Source: Primulina eburnea (lineage: Eukaryota; Streptophyta; Magnoliopsida; Lamiales; Gesneriaceae). From it: a DNA stretch of 64,000 bases. Within the stretch, counting starts at the first letter, position 1; every line of letters starts with the position of its first letter. The position numbers were made by a program, and so were the translations under genes. The notes under the pieces were generated by a model. That model did no database searches and had not been told where the DNA came from. It saw nothing but the letters and a program-made list of their open reading frames with translations. Location: NCBI RefSeq assembly GCF_022965805.1, contig NW_027331277.1:1-64000 (forward strand), in the 5' to 3' direction. Shown piece by piece: positions 32,859 through 43,257 of the stretch.

Positions 32859-34046
32859 CTTCCTGTTCCTAGTGAACCTTGGGTTGATATCTCTATGGAC
32901 TTTGTTTTGGGGTTGCCTAGGACTAAGAAGGGGAGGGATTCAATATTTGTTGTTGTTGATAGATTCTCTAAGATGGCACATTTTATTGCTTGTCACAAAA
33001 CTGATGATGCATCCAACATTGCAGATTTGTTCTTTAAAGAAGTCGTTAGGTTGCATGGTATGCCTAGGACTATCGTTTCTGATCGTGATGTTAAATTTTT
33101 GAGTTACTTTTGGAAAACTTTGTGGGCTAAGCTTGGCACTAAACTGTTGTTTTCTACTACATGTCATCCTCAAACGGATGGACAAACTGAAGTTGTTAAT
33201 AGAACTCTAGGAACACTTTTGCGTGCTATACTCAAAAAGAACTTGAAAAATTGGGAAGAATGTTTGTCATTTGTTGAGTTTGCTTATAACCGTAGCGTGC
33301 ATTCTACTACGAATTATTCACCATTTGAGATTGTTTATGGTTTTAATCCTTTGACTCAGTTGGATTTGTTGTCTTTGCCTGTGAGTGAAAGGTTAAACAT
33401 GGATGGGCAAAAGAAGGCTGAATTTGTTAGGAGTTTGCATGAGAAGGTCAAGGCGAACATCGAGAAGAAGAATTTACAATACACGAAACAAGCCAACAAG
33501 GGAAGGAAAAAGATGGTTTTTGAAAAGGGAGATTGGGTGTGGTTGCACTTAAGGAAGGAAAGATTTCCAGAAAAGCGACGTTCAAAACTCTTACCTAGGG
33601 GTGATGGACCATTTCAAGTGCTTGAAAAGATTAACGACAATGCCTACAAACTAGAACTACCAGGTGAGTACAATGTCAGTTCTACTTTTAATGTTAGTGA
33701 TCTTTCGTTGTTTGATGTAGGAGATGATCAAGATTTGAGGACAAATCCTTTTCAAGAAGGTGAGAATGATGCAAACGTGGTTGATCAAGCACCAAAGAAA
33801 GCATGGGAGTCGTTGGAGTTGCCCGAAGGACCCATAACGAGAGGACGTAGCATGAAGTTTAAAGAAGCACTTCAAGTACTCATGATGAACTACCAAAGAG
33901 GTTCTACAAACTTGGTGACCAAATTAGAGGAGGTTGGGAATCATGGGAATTATATTGGAGAGTTTTGGAATGTTATTCAAGGGGTCATGGTCGAAGCAGA
34001 ACCGCACCCGCGCTCCAACAGGGAGTGCACCCGCGCTCCAAGATGA
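32859..34046 (+). pseudogene. pol: Integrase core and C-terminus of the source-family element, with an LTR-encoded tail
   Basis: The continuation of the interrupted integrase. The core has MDF, SDRDVKF and DGQTEVVN carrying the D, D and E residues with D-X35-E spacing. The C-terminal region follows ([57 protein letters not shown]). The frame does not stop at the polypurine tract (33753-33766) but runs 93 residues into the 3' LTR, where a [15 protein letters not shown] segment lies before the tail becomes GC-box translation. A coding region overlapping the 3' LTR is known from CRM-type chromoviruses. The stretch 32882-33245 is the template sequence of the satellite monomer and is undamaged here. 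Confidence 0.9.
33753..33766 (+). other. Polypurine tract of the source-family element
   Basis: AAGAAGGTGAGAA before the LTR start TGATGCAAAC. One T interrupts the run; the position matches the nested relative. Confidence 0.75.
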
Positions 34047-34194
34047 AATTCGCCGAAGCAGCACCGCTCCCGCGCTCAAAACAGGATCGCCCCCGCGGTC
34101 TTGCTAAAAAAAAAAAAAAATTTTTTTTTTTTTTTCTAATTTTTTTTCCGAGACTGTACCGCACCGCGGTCCAGTCTGCAGCGCACCCGCGGTC
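34004..34194 (+). repeat. Paired GC-box cluster in the source-family U3
   Basis: Six boxes of the GCACCCGCG type start at 34004, 34027, 34066, 34089, 34161 and 34183. They form three pairs 23, 23 and 22 bp apart; the last is 23 when measured at the box ends, because 34161 lacks one C. The box and its orientation match the sense strand of the Tekay 2 boxes. Confidence 0.9.
34106..34135. repeat. A15T15 palindrome in the LTR
   Basis: Fifteen A directly followed by fifteen T, between GC-box pairs two and three. A run this long is easily miscounted in sequencing. Confidence 0.8.
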
Positions 34195-34263
34195 TGCACT
34201 TCTGTGTCAAAATTGCTAGACACTTTTGTTTAGCCTTTTCACACTACTTTCTTGTTATGATAT

Positions 34264-34274
34264 TATTATATAAT
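34264..34274 (+). promoter_or_regulatory. Putative TATA box of the source-family LTR
   Basis: TATTATATAAT, about 70 bp downstream of the last GC box; motif match only. Confidence 0.45.
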
Positions 34275-34647
34275 GATTGTATTATTGTAAAAACGAGATA
34301 CATTGAATGCTATGTCAAATTCTTGAGATTTCTCTCAAATTTACAAGGCAAAAGCTTTGTGTTCAAAAAAATCAAAAATCAAACTTATCAAAGATTACAT
34401 CTTTGTGGCGTTTGTCGAATGTTCTTATCTCGGATTGTCAAAACAAGTTCTTTGAAGGTTCGTTTGAAATTCAATTGTTTTATCGTTGATATTTGTTGCT
34501 AAGTATAATAGCTTAGAGGTGAATATCACAAAATCGTTACTTGTTTCAAAAGATTGGGACAACATAATCGTTCCTTGTTTGTTATTGAATTGAGGGTGCG
34601 ATTTCTATAGTCGTGCTTGCCTTTCATTCGTACGACGATTCGTATCA

Positions 34648-37600
34648 GCTTCAAACATTGCGGATTTGTTCTTTAGAGAAGTCGTTAGGTTGCATGGCAT
34701 AACTAGAACTATTGCTTTTGATCGCGGTGTTAAATTCTTGAGTTACTTTTGGAATACTTTATGGGCCAAACTTGGCACAAAATTGTTATTTTCTACTACT
34801 TGTCATCCTCAAACGGATGGACAAACTGAAGTTGTCAATACATTTTTAGGAACACTTTTCCGTGATATTCTTAAAAAGAACTTGGATTGACATTTCTATG
34901 GACTTTATTTTGGGTTGCCTAGGACTAAGAAGGGGAGGGATTCTATTTTTGTTGTTGTGGATAGATTCTCTAAGATGGCACATTTTATAGCTTGTCATAA
35001 AACCGATGATGCTTCAAACATTGCGGATTTGTTCTTTAAAGAAGTCGCTAGGTTGCGTGGCATGCCTAGGACTATTTTTTCTGGTTCGATGTTAAATTCT
35101 TGAGTTACTTTTGGAAGACTTTATGGGCTAAACTTGACACAAAATTGATGTTTTCTACTACTTGTCATCCTCAAACGGATGGAAAAACTGAAATTGTCAA
35201 TAGAACTTTGGGAACACTTTTGCGTGCTATTCTTAAAAAGAACTTGGATTGACATTTCTATGGACTTTATTTTGGGGTTGCCTAGGACTAAGCAAGGGAG
35301 AGATTCTAGTTTCGTTGTTGTGGATAGATTCTATAAGATGACACATTTTATAGCTTGTCATAAAACCGATGATACTTCAAACATTGCGGATTTGTTCTTT
35401 AGAGAAGTCGTTAGGTTGCATGGAATAACTAGGACTATTGCTTTTGATCGCGATGTTAAATTCTTGAGTTACTTTTGGAATACTTTATGGGCTAAACTTG
35501 GCACAAAATTGTTGTTTTTTACTACTTGTCATCCTCAAACGGATGGACAAACTGAAGTTGTCAATAGAACTTTGGGAACACTTTTGCGTGCTATTCTTAA
35601 AAAGAACTTGGATTGACATTTCTATGGACTTTATTTTGGGGTTGCCTAGGACTAAGAAACGGAGGGATTCTATTTTCGTCGTTGTGGATAGATTCTCTAA
35701 GATGGCACATTTTATAGCTTGTCATAAAACCGATGATGCTTCAAACATTGCGGATTTGTTCCTTAGAGAAGTTGTTAGGTTGTATGGCACGACTAGGACT
35801 ATTACTTCTGATCGCGATGTTAAATTCTTGAGTTACTTTTGGAAGACTTTATGTGCTAAACTTGGCACAAAATTGTTGTTTTATACTACTTGTCCTCCTC
35901 AAACGGATGGACAAACTGAAGTTGTCAATAGAACTTTGGGAACACTTTTGCGTGCTACTCTTAAAAAGAACTTGGATTGACATTTCTATGGACTTTATTT
36001 TGGGGTTGCCTAGGACTAAGAAAGGGAGGGATTCTATTTTCGTTGTTGTGGATAGATTCTCTAAGATGGCACTTTTTATAGCTTGTCATAAAACCGATGA
36101 TGCTTCAAACATTGCGGATTTGTTCTTTAGAGAAGTTGTAAGGTTGTATGGCACGACTAGGACTATTGCTTCTGATCGCGATGTTAAATTCTTGAGTTAC
36201 TTTTGGAAGACTTTATGTGCTAAACTTGGCACAAAATTGTTGTTTTCTACTACTTGTCATCCTCAAACGGATGGACAAACTAAAGTTGTCAATAGAACTT
36301 TGGGAACACTTTTGCGTGCTATTCTTAAAAAGAACTTGGATTGACATTTCTATGGACTTAATTTTGAGTTGCCTAGGACTAAGAAGGGGAGGGATTCTAT
36401 TTTTGTTGTTGTGGATAGATTCTCTAAGATGGCACATTTTATAGCTTGTCATAAAACCGATGATGCTTCAAACATTGCGGATTTGTTCTTTAGAGAAGTC
36501 GTTAGGTTGCATGGCATTACTAGGACTTTTGCTTTTGATCGCGATGTTAAATTCTTGAGTTACTTTTGGAATACATTATGGGCTAAACTTGGCACAAAAT
36601 TGTTGTTTTCTACTACTTATCCTCCTCAAACGAATGGACAAACTGAAGTTGTCAATAGAACTTTGGGAACACTTTTGCGTGCTATTCTTAAAAAGAACTT
36701 GGATTGACATTTCTATGGACTTTATTTTGGGTTGCCTAGGACTAAGAAGGGGATGGATTCTATTTTTTTTGTTGTGGATAGATTCTCTAAGATGGCACAT
36801 TTTATAGCTTGTCATAAAACCGATGATGCTTCAAACATTGCGGATTTGTTCTTTAGAGAAGTCGCTAGGTTGCATGGCATGCCTAGGACTATTGTTTCTG
36901 GTCGCGATGTTAAATTATTGAGTTACTTTTGGAAGACTTTCTGGGCTAAACTTGGCACAAAATTGTTGTTTTCTACTACTTGTCATCCTCAAACGGATGG
37001 ACAAACTGAAGTTGTCAATAGAACTTTGGGAACACTTTTGCGTGCTATTCTTAAAAAGAACTTGGATTGGCATTTTTATGGACTTTATTTTAACTTTGCT
37101 TAGTACTAAGAATGGGAGGGATTCTATTTTTGTTGTTGTGGATAGATTTCTCTAAGATGACACATTTTATAGCTTGTCATAAAATCAATGATGCTTCAAA
37201 CATTGCGGATTTGTTCTTTCGAGAAGTCGTTAGGTTGCATGGCATGCCTAGGACTATTGTTTCTGGTCGCGATGTTAAATTCTTGAGTTACTTTTGAAAT
37301 ACTTTTTGGGCTAAACTAGGCACAAAATTGTTGTTTTCTACTATTTGTCATCCTCAAACGGATGGACAAACTGAAGTTGTCAATAGAACTTTGGGAACAC
37401 TTTTGCGTGCTATTCTTAAAAAGAACTTGGATTGACATTTTTATGGACTTTATTTTGGGTTTGCCTAGTACTAAGAAGGGGAGGGATTCTATTTTTGTTG
37501 TTGTGGATAGATTCTCTAATATGGCACATTTTATAGCTTGTCATAAAATCGATGATGCTTCAAACATTGCGGATTTGTTCTTTCGAGAAGTCGTTAGGTT

Positions 37601-39655
37601 GAATGGCATGACTAGGACTATTGCTTCTGATCGCGATGTTAAATTCTTGAGTTGCTTTTTGGAATACTTTTTGGGCTAAACATGGCACAAAATTGTTGTT
37701 TTCTACTACTTGTCATCCTCAAACGGATGGACAAACTGAAGTTGTCAATAGAACTTTGGGAACACTATTGCGTGCTATTCTTAAAAAGAACTTGGATTGA
37801 CATTTCTATGGACTTTATTTTGGTTGCCTAGGACTAAGAAGGGGAGGGATTCTATTTTGGTTGTTGTGGATAGATTCTCTAAGATGGCACATTTTATAGC
37901 TTGTCATAAAACCGATGATGCTTCAAACATTGCGGATTTGTTCTTTAAAGAAGTCGCTAGGTTGCGTGGCATGCCTAGGACTATTTTTTCTGGTTCGATG
38001 TTAAATTCTTGAGTTACTTTTGGAAGACTTTATGGGCTAAACTTGACACAAATTTGATGTTTTCTACTACTTGTCATCCTCAAACGGATGGACAAACTGA
38101 AATTGTTAATAGAACTTTGGGCTAAACTTGACACAAAATTTTTGTTTTCTACTACTTGTCATTCTCAAACGGATGGACAAACTGAAGTTGTCAATACAAC
38201 TTTAGGAACACTTTTGCGTGCTATTCTTAAAAAGAACTTGGATTGGCATTTTTATGGACTTTATTTTAACTTTGCCTAGTACTAAGAAGGGGAGGGATTC
38301 TATTTTTGTTGTTGTGAATAGATTCTCTAAGATGGCACATTTTATAGCTTGTCAAAAAACCGATGATGCTTCAAACATTGCGGATTTGTTCTTTAGAGAA
38401 GTCGTTAGGTTGCATGGCATGACTAGGACTATTGCTTCTGATCGCGATGTTAAATTCTTGAGTTACTTTTGGAAGACTTTATGTGCTAAACTTGGCACAA
38501 AATTGTTGTTTTCTACTACTTGTCCTCCTCAAACGGATGGACAAACTGAAGTTGTCAATAGAACTTTGGGAACACTTTTGCGTGCTATTCTTAAAAAGAA
38601 CTTGGATTGACATTTCTATGGACTTTATTTTGGGTTGCCTAGGACTAAGAAGGGGATGGATTCTATTTTTTTGTTGTGGATAGATTCTCTAAGATGACAC
38701 ATTTTATAGCTTGTTATAAAATCGATGATGCTTCAAACATTGCGGATTTGTTCTTTCGAGAAGTCGTTAGGTTGCATGGCATGCCTAGGACTATTGTTTC
38801 TGGTCGCGATGTTAAATTCTTGAGTTACTTTTGGAATACTTTTTGGGCTAAACTAGGCACAAAATTGTTGTTTTCTACTACTTGTCATCCTCAAACGGAT
38901 GGACAAACTGAAGTTGTCAATAGAACTTTGGGAACACTTTTGCGTGCTATTCTTAAAAAGAACTTGGATTGACATTTTTATGGACTTTATTTTGGGTTTG
39001 CCTAGTACTAAGAAGGGGAGGGATTCTATTTTTGTTGTTGTGGATAGATTCTCTAATATGGCACATTTTATAGCTTGTCATAAAATCGATGATGCTTCAA
39101 ACATTGCGGATTTGTTCTTTCGAGAAGTCGTTAGGTTGAATGGCATGACTAGGACTATTGCTTCTGATCGCGATGTTAAATTCTTGAGTTACTTTTGGAA
39201 TACTTTTTGGGCTAAACATGGCACAAAATTGTTGTTTTGTACTACTTGTCATCCTCAAACGGATGGACAAACTGAAGTTGTCAATAGAACTTTGGGAACA
39301 CTATTGCGTGCTATTCTTAAAAAGAACTTGGATTGACATTTTTATGGACTTTATTTTGGTTGCCTAGGACTAAGAAGGGGAGGGATTCTATTTTCGTTGT
39401 TGTGGATAGATTCTCTAAGATGGCACATTTTATAGCTTGTCATAAAACCGATGATGCTTCAAACATTGCGGATTTGTTCTTTAAAGAAGTCGCTAGGTTG
39501 CGTGGCATGCCTAGGACTATTTTTTCTGGTTCGATGTTAAATTCTTGAGTTACTTTTGGAAGACTTTATGGGCTAAACTTGACGCAAAATTGATGTTTTC
39601 TACTACTTGTCATCCTCAAACAGATGGACAAACTGAAATTGTCAATAGAACTTTG
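34648..39655 (+). repeat. Integrase-derived satellite array, block 3
   Basis: Starts in mid-monomer after the LTR end (237-bp partial unit). Boundaries are at 34885, 35247, 35611, 35975, 36339, 36702, 37065, 37430, 37795, 38241, 38605, 38967 and 39331. It ends with a 325-bp partial unit where a copia LTR begins. One unit (37795-38240) is 446 bp. Units from about 35500 to 38000 repeat blocks 1-2 (about 6250-6807 plus 23199-25140) in order. Confidence 0.95.
37795..38240 (+). repeat. Oversized 446-bp satellite monomer
   Basis: At about 38120 GAACTTTGGG runs straight into CTAAACTTGACACAAAA, so about 83 bp (GCTAAACTTG to GAACTTT) occur twice. GGGCTAAAC and TTTGGGAAC share TTTGGG, which suggests slippage or short-homology recombination. 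Confidence 0.85.
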
Positions 39656-41796
39656 TGAAAGCGGACCGGTTACGGTGGCGTGAAGCGCAACGGAAGTTTA
39701 AAATCTAAAATTTTTAGCTCAAAATTTCGGCCACCCCTATCTTTTGTGCAACAAATACAATAAAACACAAAAATGACATACATAGGGTGTTTTAAAGAAA
39801 TATACCTATCAACCTCTTGAGGTTGATGTATGGCTCCAACTAAGATTTAAAAACCTTAGCTCTTGAATGGATGAAGATCTTCAAGCCTCCTCCTTACTCC
39901 AAAATTAAGCCCACCACCAACTAGGTAAATCCCCTCAAATATTGCACTAGAAATATTTGAGGATTTATCAAAGAGAAGTGAGTATTCTCCAACAATTGAA
40001 GAACACAAAATGGAAGAAAAATTGGAGAGAGATGGGAGAGGGAGATTTCGGCCATGTATGTTGAGAATGAGGGAGGAGAGTCTAGTCTTGGGGTTGCAAA
40101 AAGTTGATACAAAATGTTGCATGCCAACCATTATTTTAATCAAAAGTATTCCCCAACTCTTCACCTCCCATGCATGCATATAATATAGTTTTTAATCAAA
40201 TTAAAAACTTTGGACTAAATTTAATTATCTCAAACATATTTGAGACTAATTAAACATTACTTGAATTTACCCAAGTCCCACTAGTTTAAATAATCATTTT
40301 AATTGAGCTCTACAAGACTCAATATTATTTAATTAATCCAACACTTGAATTAATTTAATTATTTGGGCTCTACTAGGCCCACTAGTGTTTAATTAATTCA
40401 ACACTTGAATTAATTTAATTTAGTCCATAATAATGTTTATGAAAATCACAATTTTCAAAAACATTAGTCACTTGGCCAAATTTTAATCTAGGAACACTTC
40501 CATAAATTAAAATTTACATTTCTCTCATAGAAGTCATACTTCTATTTTTTCTTTACACTTATAAACTCATTTATAAGTTGTTCAACACATTGAACTATTT
40601 TCTCCTTTATAGAAGTCATACTTCTAATTTTCCTTACGCTTATAAACTCCTTTATAAGCCGTTCAACACATTGAACTATTTTTACTTCTCATCGGGATTT
40701 ACAAAGCTAGTACTTGTGTGGCCCTCAATGGTTCATTGATACAACTAGCCGTGGGTTCACATCTCCATGTGATTCGGACTAAACATGTCCTTATTCGAGC
40801 ATACCCCAATTGCTCCATTCTTACTTATCAACTCCTTGATAGCAAGAACGTCAGAACTCAAGTCTGATAGTACCCAACCAATCACGTTAAACGCCTAGCA
40901 GCATCGCTTACGTGATTCCCTAGGTATCACATGATAGTGCCTGCAAGAACCATTCAATTATGGTTAGCGTACAGTACGGTCCCTTCAACTCATATATCCC
41001 GATCGATTCGACAACCATTGGTTTATCGAGAGTTGTCAATGAATCGATACTATGTGTCATGTCGTAGTTGCATCGATGGTGTAATCTATGAAACACCTTT
41101 CATAATTACAACCATACTCTGGCCAGAGATTTCAACCTACATACACATGATTACACATAGGATATCCATACCCGAAGGTAAGCGGTGAATCCCCGACTAC
41201 AATGCATCGACTCCTATGTGTTTCGACAGAACACCCAACCTTGCCACCTGATGACCCCATGAGAGTCGGTAAACAAGTCAAAGTGTAATTCTAGCACATA
41301 GAGTCTCAATGTTGTCCCGGGTCATAAGGACTAATTCTGTACAACCATAAACCAGGACTTTTCCACTCGATAAGTGAGAACCACTTGGAAAGTCCTTTTA
41401 TGGAGGGTTGTTCAGTGCACTCTACAAGGAGCACCTATCTGCATGTTCGGACATCACAATGTCCCCTACCAATGAAACATGGTACTCACATCGCAGATAC
41501 TAGTCTCTAACTCGAGCGGCCTATATCCTTCTTAGTGGCGGCTGAATCGACTAGGAACCGTTTAGAATATACAGTATTACAAATATGAGTTTCATGATAC
41601 TCATCATATGAGCATCTCATATTCTTTCTACTATTTGTATATTCAAGGGCTTTATCTATGCAGCTAGCATGGGTATACAGATAAAGATTTGCCAAAATAA
41701 TAATTTCAAATATTATTAAAATAAAGACTGCTTATTCATAGAGTTTCATTGTGAACACTCGGCCAACACTTGGCTCGACGGGCACCTACTCTAACA
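39656..41796 (-). repeat. Copia LTR A (3' LTR)
   Basis: Termini TGAAAGCGGACC and ACTCTAACA, 2141 bp. The first 300 bp or so differ clearly from LTR B, while the rest is nearly the same. It contains only chance reading frames; a conserved 85-codon one (40931-41188) recurs in the other LTRs simply because they are copies. Confidence 0.9.
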
Positions 41797-41809
41797 ATCT
41801 CCCACTTGC
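41797..41809 (-). other. Polypurine tract of copia A
   Basis: In sense it reads GCAAGTGGGAGAT, directly before TGTTAGAGTAGG. Confidence 0.8.
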
Positions 41810-42560
41810 ACTAGAGCCAACTACCCATATGCTTAAAACCCATTGATTCGCGATGCTTGTCGAATAATGGTCCAGGTAAAGGCTTAGCTAGTGGATCAAC
41901 AACATAATCTGCGGAGCCGACTTTGTCAATAGACACTACTCTTCATTCCACAATCTCTTCGAGGATGTGGTACTTTCTCAATACGAGTTTGGATTTCTGA
42001 TGAGACCTTGGCTCCTTTGCTTGAGCTATAGCTCCCGTGTTGTCACACAACACCGGGATAGGAGCAATTCCATTAGGAATGACGTCCAACTCTTGGACGA
42101 AATTCCTTATCCAAACAGCCTCTCTTGCTGCATCTGATGCAGCAATGTATTCGGCCTCTGTGCTGGAATCCGTATTATTGACTTACTTGGAACTCTTCCA
42201 AGAGACAGCAGCACCGTTGAGCAAGAATACAAAACTAGAGGTTGACTTCGAGTTATCGATATCGCTTTGGAAGCTAGAGTCGGTATAGCCTTCCAATTTC
42301 AGTTCTCTACCCCCATAGACCAAGAACAACTTATTGATCCTTCTCAACAACTTGAGGATGTCTTTCACAGCTTTCTAGTTGTGGAAGACCGGGGTTCTAT
42401 TGATATCTTTTCACTGCACATAGTGAAAACGCCATGTCAGGACGTGTAGATATCATCCCATACATGATGTTACGAATTGCCGAAGCATACGGAATGCGTG
42501 TCATCGTCACTATCTCTGCATCAGTCTCAGGAGACAGACTTGGATAGGGACACGCCATGA
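41810..42560 (-). pseudogene. pol: Copia A: RNase H and RT C-terminus, broken
   Basis: In sense, 42560 to about 42370 encodes the end of RT (weak, shifted), then [36 protein letters not shown] of RNase H. A stop follows where element B has a glutamine codon (CAAGTAAG versus CAAGACAA region near 42180), and the rest of RNase H ([10 protein letters not shown] to the terminal SWL) is out of frame or interrupted. It degrades the RNA strand of the hybrid in an active element. Clearly homologous to 47098-47583 but more damaged. Confidence 0.75.
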
Positions 42561-42617
42561 CACATTGGTAGATGTCCTCTCAAGGACGCATCCATCGAGA
42601 ACCGCTTCACGATGGTA

Positions 42618-43144
42618 TCATGTATGTGGACTGGGTGAGACCAAGCCATCTTTTCGATCTATCTCAATAGATCTGTATCCCAATACAAAAGATGCTTCAC
42701 CCAAGTCCTGCATCGAGAACTTACTCGTTAACCATATCTTAGTTGATTGCAACATTCCCACATCATTCCCAATGAGTAGAATGTTATCAACATATATCAC
42801 CAGGAATGTCACAACACTCCCACTGACCTTCTTATACACATAGGGTCCCTCATGATTCTTAGTAAATCAAACTCTTTGATTGTACTATCGAATCTAAGGT
42901 TCCAACTCCTTGATGCCTGCTTTAGATCATAAATAGATCTCTGAAGTTTACATACCATATGCTCACTTCCGATAGATGTAAACCCTTCAGGTTGAGACAT
43001 GTAAATCACTTTCTTAAAATCCCCATTAAGAAAGACTGTCTTAACATCCATCTGCCATATCTCATAGTCATACCATGCAGCTATGGCTAGCAAAATCCTT
43101 ATGGACTTGAACATTACGACCGGAAAAGGTTTCCTCAAAGTCAA
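42618..43144 (-). pseudogene. pol: Copia A: reverse transcriptase (RVT_2) fragments
   Basis: Two overlapping frames. 43144-42809 holds the RT N-terminal part (LLAIAAWYDYEIWQMDVKTVFLNGDF, QPEGF, LKQASRSWN). 42839-42618 holds the palm with YVDNILLIGND. The catalytic YVDD of copia RT is YVDN here: the second aspartate is replaced by asparagine through one base, and copy B keeps YVDD. A frameshift near 42820 separates the pieces. This RT cannot be active. Confidence 0.85.
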
Positions 43145-43257
43145 CTCCTTGTCTTTGAGTACATCCTTTTGCCACCAATCGCGCCTTGAAAGTCAATACC
43201 TTCCCATCCGCCCCAAGTCCCTATGGGAACAGTTCCCTCAGGTGGATCCACAAGATC

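Larger units (their letters stand above)
25141..34647 (+). mobile_element. 5'-truncated Ty3/gypsy chromovirus-type element (source family of the satellite), split by a nested element
   Basis: Plus-strand remains of an LTR retrotransposon: gag C-terminus, protease, RT, RNase H, integrase and a 3' LTR (33767-34647). There is no 5' LTR, primer binding site or gag N-terminus; satellite sequence joins directly at about 25140. The integrase gene is interrupted by the element at 28078-32858. RT motifs ([28 protein letters not shown]) and the DGGS protease resemble the CRM/Galadriel group of chromoviruses, a tentative placement. The integrase core (32882-33245) is what the array monomers copy. Confidence 0.88.
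33767..34647 (+). repeat. 3' LTR of the source-family element
   Basis: 881 bp from TGATGCAAAC to GATTCGTATCA. It resembles the gag-only LTR at its first bases and in U5. U3 holds three pairs of GC boxes, an A15T15 palindrome and a TATA-like site. No partner 5' LTR exists in the window. The right flank starts GCTTC inside a satellite monomer. Confidence 0.9.

Noticed and set aside
40931..41188. Conserved 85-codon frame in the copia LTRs (also 46218-46475 and 56986-57243)
   Set aside because: Antisense and within LTRs that are copies of one another; no recognisable protein and no independent conservation.
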